Below, piece after piece: positions 26,648 to 38,200 of a DNA stretch of 64,000 nt. This DNA comes from Bacteroidota bacterium (GTDB lineage Bacteria; Bacteroidota; Bacteroidia; Flavobacteriales_E; Vicingaceae): NCBI GenBank assembly GCA_016183805.1, contig JACPDX010000022.1:1-64000 (forward strand), given 5' to 3'. Positions within the stretch are counted from its first letter, which is position 1, and every line of letters starts with the position of its first letter. The translations under genes were made by a program, and so were the position numbers. The notes under the pieces were generated by a model. That model worked only from the letters and a program-made list of their open reading frames with translations. It was not told the DNA's origin and did no database searches.

Positions 26648-26677
26648 TGACTAGTGACTAGTGACTAGTGACTAGTA
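26637..26677. repeat. Tandem CTAGTGA heptamer array between convergent genes
   Basis: Five perfect copies of CTAGTGA are followed by a partial sixth. Because the period is 7, TAG and TGA codons appear in every forward frame, and TAG appears on the reverse strand too. The stop codons of both queG and ubiX lie inside the array. Confidence 0.9.
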
Positions 26678-27235
26678 TCCCCAACGATAACTTTCATTTT
26701 CCAAACCCATTAAATCGATAACTCGGTCAACAACCGTTTTGGCAACCCCTTCAATGGTGGTGGGTTTACTATAAAAACTTGGTGTTGCAGGACAAATAAT
26801 ACCACCCGCTTCGGTTATCGTTTTCATATTGTTGATATGAATAAGGTTGTAAGGAGTTTCACGAGCAACTAGAATTAATTTTCTTCGTTCTTTCAATATT
26901 ACATCGGCAGCACGAGTGGTTAAGTCGTTTGATATTCCATTTGCAATTCTGCCCATAGTCCCCATCGAACAAGGTATAATTATCATCGTATCATATTTTG
27001 CTGAACCTGATGCGAAAGGAGCGTTAAAATCGTTTTTGTCGTAAAATGGAAAAGAGTAGTTATTGAAATCAGTATTATCCAACTCATGATTCCAAACCGT
27101 TTTTGCATTGTCGCTCATTACCACACCTACTTCAATGTCTTGTCGATTACTCAAAAAATCTAGCAATATTTTCGCATAAATACTACCTGATGCACCTGTA
27201 ATGGCAATTATTATTTTTCTTTTTGTAGGTGTCAT
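26672..27235 (-). CDS. ubiX: UbiX-family flavin prenyltransferase
   Basis: The 187-residue flavoprotein begins with the FMN-binding ITGASGSIYAKILLDFL. It has IIPCSMGTMGRIANGISNDL and the RETPYNLIHINNM loop for the dimethylallyl phosphate site. UbiX makes prenylated FMN for UbiD decarboxylases. No ubiD lies nearby. Its stop codon is contributed by the heptamer array, and it is convergent with queG. Confidence 0.93.
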   Translation of the reverse strand: MTPTKRKIIIAITGASGSIYAKILLDFLSNRQDIEVGVVMSDNAKTVWNHELDNTDFNNYSFPFYDKNDFNAPFASGSAKYDTMIIIPCSMGTMGRIANGISNDLTTRAADVILKERRKLILVARETPYNLIHINNMKTITEAGGIICPATPSFYSKPTTIEGVAKTVVDRVIDLMGLENESYRWGY

Positions 27236-27261
27236 AAAAATCTGTGAATCTGTGGCTATTT

Positions 27262-27885
27262 TTATTTATTAAATTGATATCGAATAGAAAAATTCAAATC
27301 TACATTATACCAACCTCTGTTAAACAACCGATTTAAAATACCTATTTGTTGGTCTAAATTTTGAAAATCTCGAACAGGAACCAATGAATTTTTTGACCGT
27401 ATATTGAAAATAAAATGTTCATTTAATTGATAATTTAGTCCAAAAAAACCGCCAAAATCATACGATTTAAAAGGAAAAGGTTCATCAGTCAATTCCCCAA
27501 ATTCATCACTCATAGAATAATTTAAAAATTTGCTGTAATACAAACCTGTTTCAAACATAAATTTTTTGTAATGGTAACGCAGAGCTAATGGAATTTCAAT
27601 ATAATTGATGTTGAGTTTAAAAGCATCAACATCCCCTTTACTTGTGTTTGGGTTTCTCTGGCTACCTTTATTGATAAAATACATCTCTAATTGAGTGGAA
27701 AATTTTTCTGAGGTATTCACATTAGTAAATCCACCAACAATAAATCCGAGTTTATTGTATCCCCCATAACCGTCACCTTCTACTTGCGAGCCACTTAAAC
27801 CTGCGATTACGCCAACCTTAAAAACCTGACTGTATGAGTTGGAATAAATGATAATAAATAATGCTAATGTAAATAGCCTTTTCAT
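27262..27885 (-). CDS. PorT-like outer-membrane beta-barrel protein
   Basis: A signal peptide (MKRLFTLALFIIIYSNSYS) precedes an eight-strand-like barrel of 190 residues: VGVIAGLSGSQVEGDG, FSTQLEMYFINKGS, LNINYIEIPLALRYHY, MFETGLYYS, ending FSIRYQFNK. The family (outer-membrane beta-barrel type 2, PorT-like) is widespread in Bacteroidota; real PorT belongs to type IX secretion, but the generic family is much larger. A TAATTTTA box lies four bases upstream of the ATG. Confidence 0.75.
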   Translation of the reverse strand: MKRLFTLALFIIIYSNSYSQVFKVGVIAGLSGSQVEGDGYGGYNKLGFIVGGFTNVNTSEKFSTQLEMYFINKGSQRNPNTSKGDVDAFKLNINYIEIPLALRYHYKKFMFETGLYYSKFLNYSMSDEFGELTDEPFPFKSYDFGGFFGLNYQLNEHFIFNIRSKNSLVPVRDFQNLDQQIGILNRLFNRGWYNVDLNFSIRYQFNK

Positions 27886-27910
27886 AAGGTAAAATTAATG
27901 AAAATTGAGG

Positions 27911-28597
27911 CTAAAATTTTTCTAGTAGTTCTTTTATTAAAGCAGGCAACCCTTCACTAGCTTTTTGTTTAATATGGGTTACATTTTTTCTTTTCCAAAG
28001 AGGAACTTCGCTGGGGTCAATCAAATAAATTTTACAATTATTGTTTACACAATCTACTAAATTGGCGGCTGGGTAAACATTTAACGAGGTTCCTATTACG
28101 ATTAAAATATCAGCTTTTTCACATAATTTTTCGGCTTTATCCATGTTGGGAACGTGTTCTCCAAACCACACCACATCCGGTCGAAGTTGATGTCCATTTT
28201 CACATAATTCGCCGGGTTTTATTTCGTGCCCGTTTATCAGATAAGTCAAATGTGTTTTTGTACTTCTAGCTTTTAAAATTTCACCATGTAAATGTAATAC
28301 GTTTCTAGAACCGGCTCTTTCGTGTAAGTCGTCGATATTTTGAGTAACTACTTGAACTTTAAATTTTTTCTCCAATTCAAGAATAGCAAGATGTGCTGTG
28401 TTTGGTTTAGCGTCCAACACTTGTTTTCGTCGCATGTTATAAAATTCCAACACTAGTTTGGGGTCTTTGTCCCATGCTTCAGGAGTAGCAACTTCGGTTA
28501 TCTTATAGTTTTCCCATAAACCATCAGAATCTCTAAAGGTTTTTAATCCACTTTCAGCACTAATTCCTGCTCCGGAAAAAATAACTACATGTTGCAT
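27911..28597 (-). CDS. cobB: NAD-dependent protein deacylase (sirtuin)
   Basis: The 228-residue protein has the NAD loop GAGISAESGLKTFRD, QNIDDLHERAG and the catalytic His in LHLHGE. FYNMRR gives the Tyr-x-x-Arg pair of SIRT5-type desuccinylases. The four zinc cysteines of most sirtuins are absent (only one Cys, in GELCENGHQLRP), as in other short class III bacterial enzymes. It probably removes acyl groups from lysines in the cytoplasm. The promoter is four bases from its ATG. Confidence 0.92.
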   Translation of the reverse strand: MQHVVIFSGAGISAESGLKTFRDSDGLWENYKITEVATPEAWDKDPKLVLEFYNMRRKQVLDAKPNTAHLAILELEKKFKVQVVTQNIDDLHERAGSRNVLHLHGEILKARSTKTHLTYLINGHEIKPGELCENGHQLRPDVVWFGEHVPNMDKAEKLCEKADILIVIGTSLNVYPAANLVDCVNNNCKIYLIDPSEVPLWKRKNVTHIKQKASEGLPALIKELLEKF

Positions 28598-28601
28598 TTT
28601 T

Positions 28602-28609
28602 CAAAATTA
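28602..28609 (-). promoter_or_regulatory. -7 box (TAATTTTG) of the sirtuin gene
   Basis: On the minus strand, TAATTTTG is followed by AAAA and then the ATG at 28597. This is the same four-base geometry as at clpX, hemH and the WYL gene. Confidence 0.6.
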
Positions 28610-28705
28610 TAAGGTGATAAAAATAGCTAAATTTTATTTAAGAAATAGCTGTTTTCTGTCTCAAGAATATTATTACTTTTACGGGTCATAGAATCAAGTA
28701 AAAAA

Positions 28706-30976
28706 ATGGGAAAAAGTAGAAAAGACATTGATGCTTTAGAGTATCATGCACAAGGGAAACCTGGTAAAATTGAAGTGGTTCCAACCAAACCATACAGTAC
28801 ACAACGAGATTTATCATTAGCATATTCGCCGGGAGTTGCTATACCGTGTTTAGAAATTGCAGCCAATCCAGAAGATGTTTATAAATATACGGCAAAAGGA
28901 AATTTAGTAGCTGTTATTTCTAACGGAACAGCAGTATTAGGTTTAGGAAATATTGGACCATTGGCAGGAAAACCTGTGATGGAAGGAAAAGGATTGCTTT
29001 TTAAAATTTTTGCAGACATTGATGTGTTTGATATTGAGGTAGATGCTTCGGATATTGATTTGTTTGTTAATACCGTCAAAGCTATTTCTCCAACTTTTGG
29101 TGGGATTAATTTAGAAGATATTAAAGCTCCGGAATGTTTCGAAATAGAACGACGACTAAAAGAAGAGTTAAACATTCCGTTAATGCATGATGACCAGCAT
29201 GGTACGGCAATTATTTCATCGGCCGGTATGTTGAATGCAACGGAGTTAGCAGGAAAAAAAATAGATGAAATTAGATTAGTGGTTAGTGGTGCAGGTGCAT
29301 CAGCAGTTTCATGTACAAAATTGTACAAAGTGCTGGGTGTAAAAGCTGAAAATATTGTAATGATTGATAGTGATGGAGTGATACGTGCAGATAGAAAAGA
29401 TTTGTCACCATCAAAAGTAGAATTTGCAACAAAACGAGATATAAATACTTTAGCTGAAGCAATGGTTGATGCTGATATGTTTTTAGGTTTGTCAAAAGGT
29501 GGGGTTTTAAATAAAAAAATGATACAGTCCATGGCAAAAAATCCTATTGTTTTTGCTTTAGCAAACCCTACTCCGGAAATACCCTATAAAGATGCCATAG
29601 CGGCTAGAAAAGATATTATTATCGCAACAGGGCGATCCGATTATCCTAATCAGGTAAATAACGTTTTAGGATTTCCATACATTTTTAGAGGAGCCTTAGA
29701 CGTTAGAGCAACCTGTATCAATGAAGAAATGAAATTGGCAGCGGTTAAAGCTATCGCTTCTTTAGCTAAAGAGGCTGTTCCGGAAGAGGTAAATGAAGCT
29801 TATTCTGAAAAAAATATTGTTTTTGGTAAAGATTTTATTATTCCAAAACCGATGGATCCAAGATTGTTAACTACAATTGCACCTGCGGTAGCTAAAGCAG
29901 CTATTGACTCTGGTGTTGCCCAACATATTATTACCGATTGGGAAGAATATAAAGAACATCTATCAAGTAGATTAGGTCAGGATAATAAATTGTTGAAAAA
30001 CATTACCCAACGTGCTAAACGTAACCCAAAAAGAGTTGTTTTTGCTGAAGCGGATAATTACAAAACACTAAAAGCAGCACAAATTGTTCATGATGAAGGT
30101 ATTGCTGTTCCTATTTTACTGGGTAAAGTAAAAAGGATAGAAGAAATAGCTAAAGAATTTAAACTCGATATTTCCGATTTAACCATTATTGATCCTCGAA
30201 GTTCAAAGGAAAATGTACGTAAAAATAAATATGCCCAATTGTTGTATGAAAAACGTAAACGTAGAGGTGTTACTCTAACCGAAGCTAGAGATATGATAAG
30301 AAGTAGAAATTACTTTGGCTCTGCGATGGTAGAATTTGGTGATGCAGATGCTTTAATTTCAGGATTAACAAGAAACTATATTAATACCATAAAACCGGCA
30401 TTGCAAGTAATTGGGACGGATGATGATGTTCGAAAAATTGCGGGAATGTATATTTGGATTACCAAACAAGGACCTTTTTTCTTAGCCGATACTACCATTA
30501 ATGTAAACCCTACTGCTCAAGATATTGTTGATATTACCTTGTTAACATCAAAAATTATTCAGCGGTTCAAAATTACCCCACGAATAGCATTGTTGTCCTA
30601 CTCAAATTTTGGTTCATCTGAAGAAGAAGATGCCATTAAAATGAGAACAGCCGCCAAAATTTTGCATGAAAAACATCCCGAAATTATTGTAGATGGCGAT
30701 ATCCAAGCAAATTTTGCTTTAAACAAAGAACTGAGAGATGAGATTTTCCCATTTTCGGAATTAGCACGAAGACATACAAATACTTTGATTTTTCCTAATT
30801 TATCGTCAGGAAACATTGCCTACAAGTTGTTGCAAGAAATGGCCGGTTTTGAAACCATTGGACCTATTTTAATGGGGATGAAAAAACCCGTTCATATATT
30901 ACAACTTGGAAGTTCAGTTCGGGAAATTGTAAATATGGTTACTATTGCAGTGGCAGATGTTCAAACAAGAAAATAA
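28706..30976 (+). CDS. maeB: NADP-dependent malic enzyme with phosphotransacetylase-like domain
   Basis: Residues 1-420 form the malic enzyme: YSPGVAIPCLEIA, NGTAVLGLGNIGPLAGKPVMEGK, the metal-binding ECFEIE and HDDQHGTAI, and the NAD fold VVSGAGASAVSC. Residues 430-756 form the phosphate acetyltransferase-like domain seen in MaeB, usually regulatory. The enzyme decarboxylates malate to pyruvate with NADPH production. It starts the maeB-ruvA-sprA-gcvH run found in Flavobacteria (from memory). Confidence 0.95.
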   Translation: MGKSRKDIDALEYHAQGKPGKIEVVPTKPYSTQRDLSLAYSPGVAIPCLEIAANPEDVYKYTAKGNLVAVISNGTAVLGLGNIGPLAGKPVMEGKGLLFKIFADIDVFDIEVDASDIDLFVNTVKAISPTFGGINLEDIKAPECFEIERRLKEELNIPLMHDDQHGTAIISSAGMLNATELAGKKIDEIRLVVSGAGASAVSCTKLYKVLGVKAENIVMIDSDGVIRADRKDLSPSKVEFATKRDINTLAEAMVDADMFLGLSKGGVLNKKMIQSMAKNPIVFALANPTPEIPYKDAIAARKDIIIATGRSDYPNQVNNVLGFPYIFRGALDVRATCINEEMKLAAVKAIASLAKEAVPEEVNEAYSEKNIVFGKDFIIPKPMDPRLLTTIAPAVAKAAIDSGVAQHIITDWEEYKEHLSSRLGQDNKLLKNITQRAKRNPKRVVFAEADNYKTLKAAQIVHDEGIAVPILLGKVKRIEEIAKEFKLDISDLTIIDPRSSKENVRKNKYAQLLYEKRKRRGVTLTEARDMIRSRNYFGSAMVEFGDADALISGLTRNYINTIKPALQVIGTDDDVRKIAGMYIWITKQGPFFLADTTINVNPTAQDIVDITLLTSKIIQRFKITPRIALLSYSNFGSSEEEDAIKMRTAAKILHEKHPEIIVDGDIQANFALNKELRDEIFPFSELARRHTNTLIFPNLSSGNIAYKLLQEMAGFETIGPILMGMKKPVHILQLGSSVREIVNMVTIAVADVQTRK

Positions 30977-30980
30977 ATAT

Positions 30981-31028
30981 CCTCCCCTAACCCCTCCTAA
31001 AGAGGGGGACTCCCTCCCTTTGGGAGGG
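30981..31028 (+). repeat. Two adjacent hairpins between maeB and ruvA
   Basis: CCCCTC (30991-30996) pairs with GAGGGG (31002-31007), and CCCTCCC (31012-31018) pairs with GGGAGGG (31022-31028). There is no T-run, so a terminator is unlikely. It is the same sequence type as at 25677. Confidence 0.55.
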
Positions 31029-31054
31029 TTGGGACAAACTTTCAACTTTAAAAC

Positions 31055-31636
31055 ATGATTGCACAAATAAAAGGTAAACTAATTGAAAAAACACCAACTT
31101 ACGTTGTTATTGATTGCAACGGGGTGGGTTATCAGTTAAATATTTCGTTAAACACATTTTCAAAAATCGGAAACGAAGAAAGTTGTTTGCTTTATACTCA
31201 TTTTGTTGTTCGTGAGGATGCACATTTACTTTATGGATTTAAAGAAAAAAGTGAACGGGAGTTATTTCGACAATTAATAACAGTATCAGGAGTAGGGTCA
31301 AGTACAGCTATGATGATTTTATCTTCTTTATCGCCCGAAGAAACTAAAATAGCCATTATTTCCGGAAATGTAAATGTGTTGAAAAGTGTAAAAGGCATTG
31401 GTTTGAAAACTGCAGAACGAATTATTATTGATTTACGTGATAAGGTTGGTAAGTCGGATGGTACAGAAATTATTTCTTCATTTTCAAACAATACAATTAA
31501 AGAAGAAGCGTTAAGTGCACTTGTTATGCTGGGATTTTCTAAATTGCCAGCCGATAAAGCATTGAATAAAATTATGACTGAAAATTCAAATTTAACAGTT
31601 GAAGAACTGATAAAAAGAACATTAAAAAGCCTTTAA
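31055..31636 (+). CDS. ruvA: Holliday junction branch migration protein RuvA
   Basis: The 193-residue protein has an N-terminal OB fold (MIAQIKGKLIEKTPTYVVID) and two helix-hairpin-helix motifs (LITVSGVGSSTAMMIL and LKSVKGIGLKTAERIIIDL). The C-terminal three-helix domain III contacts RuvB (EALSALVMLGFSKLPADKAL). It binds four-way junctions as a tetramer. It is followed 16 bases later by sprA. Confidence 0.96.
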   Translation: MIAQIKGKLIEKTPTYVVIDCNGVGYQLNISLNTFSKIGNEESCLLYTHFVVREDAHLLYGFKEKSERELFRQLITVSGVGSSTAMMILSSLSPEETKIAIISGNVNVLKSVKGIGLKTAERIIIDLRDKVGKSDGTEIISSFSNNTIKEEALSALVMLGFSKLPADKALNKIMTENSNLTVEELIKRTLKSL

Positions 31637-31652
31637 TTAGCTAAGTGTTATT

Positions 31653-32156
31653 TTGATTAAAGGAAAAAAAACATATCAAAACATCGGCTTCGTTTTAGGA
31701 CTATCAGTATTGATAACCCTTGTTAACTACACCATAAATCCTGTTGCTTCAAAAGCACTTCCACACAATAATATTTTAGCTTTTGAACTCGAAAATCCTA
31801 TAGATAGTCCTGAAATAGATTTACCCTTTCCATTTAAAGATGGTATTGGAAATCCGGATGAAAAAAATTCCGGAGGCTTGTATTTGGATAACCCGTCAAA
31901 TGTGGAAAAGGGTTTTGAATACGACCCCGATACCGAAAATTACAACTATTATGAAAAAGTTGGTGGTAAAAGCATTAAATATCCAACCTACATGGATTTT
32001 GAAGAATATATCAATTATGATTCAAAAAAATCATTACAAAAATACTGGAAAGAAAAAGCTGCTGCCGATGATATTAATCAAACCAAAGGATTTAGACCAA
32101 CATTAACCATTAAAAGTAAAACTTTCGACAGATTGTTTGGCGGAAATACAAGTTAA
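31653..32156 (+). CDS. sprA: SprA N-terminal fragment (type IX secretion translocon, interrupted)
   Basis: The frame starts at TTG 31653 and encodes a membrane/signal segment followed by the SprA N-terminal signature: LPFPFKDGIGNP, GGLYLDNPSNVEKGFEYDP, PTYMDFEEYINYDS, then FDRLFGGNTS. It stops at 32154-32156. In intact SprA proteins FGGNT is followed by about 50 residues before the KLKL..NYNT motif, which here appears immediately in a different frame. So this is the 5' end of one gene split by an out-of-frame deletion at about 32150. Confidence 0.85.
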   Translation: MIKGKKTYQNIGFVLGLSVLITLVNYTINPVASKALPHNNILAFELENPIDSPEIDLPFPFKDGIGNPDEKNSGGLYLDNPSNVEKGFEYDPDTENYNYYEKVGGKSIKYPTYMDFEEYINYDSKKSLQKYWKEKAAADDINQTKGFRPTLTIKSKTFDRLFGGNTS

Positions 32157-32206
32157 AACTTTCCTTAAATTATAATACAGAAGCTACGTTTGATTTCGAA
32201 AACCAA

Positions 32207-35200
32207 ATGAAAATTGAATATACGGGCTATGAAGATGAAATCATTCAAAAAATTGAAGCGGGGAATGTTTCTTTACCACTAAAAGGATCTCTAATTACGG
32301 GGAGTCAAACATTGTTTGGAGTTAAAACCGAATTAAAATTTGGTCGTTTATATGTAACGAGTGTTTTATCGCAAGAACGTGGTGAAAAGAAAGAAATCAA
32401 TGTGCAAGGAGGAGCACAAATTCAAGTTTATGAAAAACCTGCATCAGATTATGAGGATAACAAACACTACTTTTTGTCGCACTATTTTAGAGATAATTAT
32501 GAGACTTTTTTGTCATCACCACCTGTCATCAATTCTAGAGCAAATATTATTAAAGTCGAAGTTTGGACTTCTAACATTAACAATGCAATAGAAAATACCA
32601 AAAATATTATCGGTTTTATGGATTTGGGTGAAGCAACTTCCAATAATATTTATAACGATGCTTTAGTAACAGATCTTAATCCTGCGTTTAATGCAACATT
32701 CCCATTAAATGGTGCAAATAATTTATATGAAAACATTGATAGTCTTTATCCCGCTTCACAAGCAATCAGAAGTTTTGTTACTTCAAGCCAAAGTTTGGAA
32801 GCTATTGGTTTTGAAAACGGTGTTGATTTTGAGAAATACGAAAATGCCCGATTGTTAAATCCATCGGAATATACCTTAAACCCACAACTGGGTTATATCT
32901 CTTTAAATTCTACTCTTCAACCCGATCAAGTTTTGTGTGTCGCTTTCCAATATACGTTAGATGGTCAAGTTTATCAGGTTGGTGAATTTTCAACAGATGG
33001 TATTGCCGGTCAAGATGCACTTTATGTGAAATTATTAAAGGCTTCGATATTAAATACAGATTTACCCACATGGGATTTAATGATGAAAAATGTTTACGCA
33101 TTGGGAGCATACAACATTTCTCCAACTGATTTCTTTTTTAATATTGATTATTTAGACCCTGCAACCGGAGTTCAAATTCCTTTTATTCCTGAAGACAACC
33201 TTAGTAATCAACCCATTATTGGTTTAATGAATTTAGATAGAGTGAACAATCAAAATCAAGCCAGCCCCGACGGAGTTTTCGATTTTATTAATGGAGTTAC
33301 CATAAATGCCAATAACGGAAGGGTTTATTTTCCTGTCTTAGAACCTTTTGGTTCTCACTTGAGAACAAAATTTACAAACCCTGCAACAGCAAATAAATAT
33401 GCTTTCGATTCTTTATATACCACCACTCAAACTTTGGCAAAACAAGATGTTACCAAAAATAGATTTACCTTAAAAGGAAAATACTCATCATCATCGAGTG
33501 CGGATATTTCCTTAAATGCATTGAACGTGCCACAAGGCTCGGTTAAAGTAACTGCTGGTGGAGCTGCTTTGACCGAAAATGTTGATTATACGGTTGATTA
33601 CAACTTGGGTAGGGTTAAAATTATAAATGATGGTATTTTGCAATCAGGAACACCAATTAAAATATCATTAGAAAGTCAGTCATTGTTTAACATCCAAACA
33701 AAAACAATGATGGGAACCAGGCTGGATTATAAAATCAGCGATAAGTTTAATATTGGTGGTACAATAATCAATTTGTCGGAGCGACCTTTAACTCCAAAAA
33801 TTAACCTTGGCGATGAACCCATTAATAACACCATTTACGGCTTTGATATTACCTATTCTACCGATGCCCCTTTTTTAACTCGATGGGCCGATAAGTTGCC
33901 GCTGTATAGCACTAAAGAAAAATCTACGTTAACTGTTGAAGGTGAATTTGCACATCTTCTACCGGGGAACCCATCAGCAATTAGTAAAGCAGGAACAGCA
34001 TATTTAGACGATTTTGAAGGCAGCCAATCCACTATCGATTTATCCACTTTTACTATGTGGAATTTGGCCAGTACACCACAGGGGCAACCCGATTTATTTC
34101 CTGAAGGCGATGGACCGACTTCAAACACTTTAGCTTATGGTTTCAACAGGGCAAAGTTGGCTTGGTATGTTATTGATCCACTGTTTTGGAGAAACGACAC
34201 TAGAACTCCTGGTCATATCTCCTCCAATCCTAATATGCAATCTAACCACTACATGCGTGAAGTGTTGCAAACCGAAGTTTTTCCTAACAAAAGCTTAACC
34301 AATGGGGTAGTTACTAATATGCCAATTTTAGATTTGGCCTATTACCCAACAGAAAGAGGCCCTTATAATTTTGATGATGGAACCTCTCTTGGTGCAGGTA
34401 TTGCACCAGACGGCACCCTAATTAATCCTACATCTCGTTGGGGGGGTATCATGAGAAGAATTGAAACGACCGATTTTGAGTCTTCCAATGTCGAATTTAT
34501 TCAGTTTTGGGTAATGGATCCCTTTAATGATGAAGATGGAAATCCTTTGCATGGTGGAGGTCAATTGTATTTTAATTTAGGTAATATTTCAGAAGATATT
34601 TTAAAAGATTCTCGTAAAAGTTTTGAAAATGGATTACCAATTTCTGCAATTGATTATGGCACAGGAACAAATATAAATTTAGTAGATACCACCATTTGGG
34701 GTAGGGTACCTAAAGTTCAGGCTCTAGTAAATGCATTTGACAATACACCTTCTACACGACCATTTCAGGATATAGGTTATGATGGATTAAATGATGCTGA
34801 TGAAGCCGCTATTTTTGGAAGTAATTTTGGTGCTGATCCTGCAGCCGATAATTATCATCATTATCGTGGTTCGGATTATGATGGTGCAGCGACAGATATT
34901 TTAACACGATACAAAAAATATAATGGTCCGGAGGGAAACTCACCAACTTCTGAACAATATACTGAAGCATATTCCACATCTGCAACAACACGCCCAAATG
35001 TAGAAGACATCAATTTAAATAACAACCTTGATTTTAAGGAGAGTTATTTTCAATATGTTGTAAACTTAAGCCCTTCACAAGTTAATCCAAGTAATGTTGG
35101 TAATAATTACATTACCAGTGTTTTAGAAACTTCAGTAAGAACACCAAATGGTAATACTAGAAATATACGTTGGTATCAGTTTAAAATTCCTATTCGCGAA

Positions 35201-38200
35201 CCCGAAAAAGTGGTGGGTAATATTCAAGATTTTAAATCGATACGATTTATGAGAATGTTTATGAAAGGATTTAGCGAGAAAGTAATCTTGCGTTTTGCCC
35301 AGTTAGAATTGGTTAGAGGTGAATGGAGAAAATACGATGGTAGTTTATTAAGTTTAGGAGATTATATTGGTACGGATGATAATTCTACATCGTTTATCAT
35401 TTCGGCTGTTAATATTGAAGAAAATAGTAGCAAAACACCTGTAAATTATGTTATTCCTCCCGGAATCTTACGTGAAATTAATCCTAACCCGACAAGTAAT
35501 AATACAGGATTAAATCAATTAAACGAGCAAGCATTATCGTTAAATGTTTGTAATTTAAAAGATGGTGACGCCAGGGCCGGATTTAAAATAATGGATATTG
35601 ATATTCGTAGATACAAAAAACTAAAAATGTTTATTCATGCCGAACAAAGTAATACCAATAGTCCTTTAAAAGATAACGATTTAACAGTATTTATTCGAAT
35701 GGGGACAGATTTCAATAACAACTATTATGAATATGAAGTACCTTTAAAAGTTACTGCACCCGGTTTTTATAATAAAGATATTGAAAGTGATCAATACCTC
35801 GTTTGGCCGGAATCAAATAACATAGATTTGGTTTTTTCAAAACTTACAGATTTGAAGCTTAAAAGAAATCAACTAATGTCTGACCCACAATCAGGAATAA
35901 ACATTTTAAAAGCTTATGAAGAAGATGACGGTACAAATAAAATTAAAGTGAAAGGAAATCCGAATTTGGCAGAAGTAAGAGTGTTTATGATTGGTGTGAG
36001 AAACAGAAAACAATCAGCACTCCGTCCGGATGACGATGGCTTAGATAAATGTGCCGAAATTTGGGTAAACGAACTTCGTATGTCAGACTTTGATAACGAA
36101 GGCGGTTGGGCTGCTCAAGCTCGAATGACTGCTCAAATTGCAGATTTAGGTAATTTTACATTAGCTGGAAATTATTCTACACCTGGTTTTGGAAGTGTTC
36201 AACAAAAATTAAATGAACGTCAAATTGTCACCAAAAAAAGTTATGATCTTTCGACAGGAGTGGAGTTAGGAAAGTTTATACCTGAAAAAATAGGAATTAG
36301 TTTGCCCATGTATTTTAGCCAGTCAGAAGGTAAGGTTACTCCAAAATACAACCCTCTTGACCCTGATATTTTGTTGAACGAATTGTTGGATAACGATGAT
36401 TTTTCGCAAGAATACAGAGATTCTGTAGGATTTAGAACAGAAGAGTACCTGAAACGTAAAAGCATAAACTTTACTAATGTGCGAAAATTGAGACCAAAAG
36501 GTCAAACAAAAGCTCATTTTTATGATATTTCTAATTTATCGTTCAATTTTGGATATTCAAAATCGTACATGAGAAATGCCGATACCCAATTTGACACCAA
36601 AAAGAATTATAAAGGAGGGTTTGCCTATGGTTTTAGTAATAACCCAAAAAACTATACCCCTTTTAGTAGTACTAAAATTGCCAAAAAGAAAGCATTTGCT
36701 TTTATAAAGGATTTCAACTTCTATTTAGCACCGAAACAACTTACTTTTCAAACCGATTTAGATAGAATGTATTCGGAAAGAAGGGCAAGAAACAATACAG
36801 GTTTCGATTTTGAAATGCCTACTTATTATCAAAAATATTTTTATTGGAACAGAATTTATGCCCTCAAATTTGATTTAACTAAAGCCCTTACATTTAATTT
36901 TAATGCCAACAATAAAGCATCCATTAATGAACCTTTAACGGCTCAAGGTCGTGTAAATCAAGATTACAAAGAAGAATATCAGCAATGGAAAGATACCGTT
37001 TATGAAAGTTTTAGAGAATTTGGAATAAATACCAATTATCATCATTCATTTAATTTTAATTATGAGGTACCCATTACCAAAATACCATATTTAGACTTTA
37101 TTACACTAACATCTACTTACGCAGGAGATTACGATTGGCAACGAGCCCCAATTGGCGCAGATACTTTAGGTCATACTATTCAAAACTCGAATACCATAAC
37201 TTTTAATGCCCAATTAAATATGGGTAAATTTTATAGTCAGTTTAAATATTTAAAAGATGTGGAAAAACGCTCAACCGAACGTCAGCAAAGAAGAACGTTA
37301 GATAGAAAAAAACCGGATAGAACAAAAACTCAGGCGGAAAATGCCAAGTTGAAAGGTTGGGCAGCAGGAACACCTCCGGCAACGATTCAATTTGATCAGA
37401 AAAAATTTAAAGATTCAGACACATCGAGAGTAGAACTTTGGAGAAAAGTATTGCCATTTAAACCTATGGATCATGTGGTGTTATTGTTGATGAGCCCAAA
37501 AAATATTTCGGGAACCTATACCCGAAACAGAGGTACATTGTTGCCCGGATATTATCAGGAAACAGCTATTTTAGGATTTAACCCAAATTTCTCAGCACCG
37601 GGTTTTAATTTTGTTTCAGGTATTCAGGAAGAAAATTTTGCGGTAAGAGCCTACGAAAATGATTGGTTAGTACCAAATGCTTCTTTGTTATATACTTACA
37701 ATACAACCTACAAAGAAGAATACAATTTACGGGCAACCGTTAACCCGCTTAAAAATTTACGTATTCAATTAACCATGAACCGCAATTATGCTACCAACAT
37801 GGCTCAGCAATTTTTTTGGAACGACACATTAGACGGAGGAAAGTATGAATTTCCTAGGGCAATTGAAACAGGTAATTTTAGCATGTCGTACCTATCCATT
37901 TTTACTGCTTTTAGTGGAGATGAAGAGGGTAGCTGGAATTCATCGGTTTTTGATAATTTTTTGAAAAACAGAGAAATTATTTCACAACGAAAAGGTGCTG
38001 ATAATCCTCATTCTAATGGGCTTATAGGTAATTATAGCGATGGTTACAGTGGAACTGCCCAAGATGTATTAATACCGACATTTTTATCGGCGTATGGTGG
38101 TACAGATCCCAATAGCATTTCATTACAAAGTTTCGATAAATACATTCCCATTCCAAATTGGAGAATTACTTATGATGGTTTAGAAAAAATTCCAATTCTT

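Noticed and set aside
26637-26677. CRISPR-like array
   Set aside because: The unit is seven bases and there are no spacers or cas genes.
28879-29532. A 217-codon antisense frame within maeB
   Set aside because: It mirrors the codon pattern of the malic enzyme on the other strand, with Ser/Pro/Ile-rich composition and no domain.
32140-32210. Programmed ribosomal frameshift in sprA
   Set aside because: No slippery site followed by structure is seen, and about 50 conserved residues are missing as well as the frame, so a shift alone cannot restore the protein.
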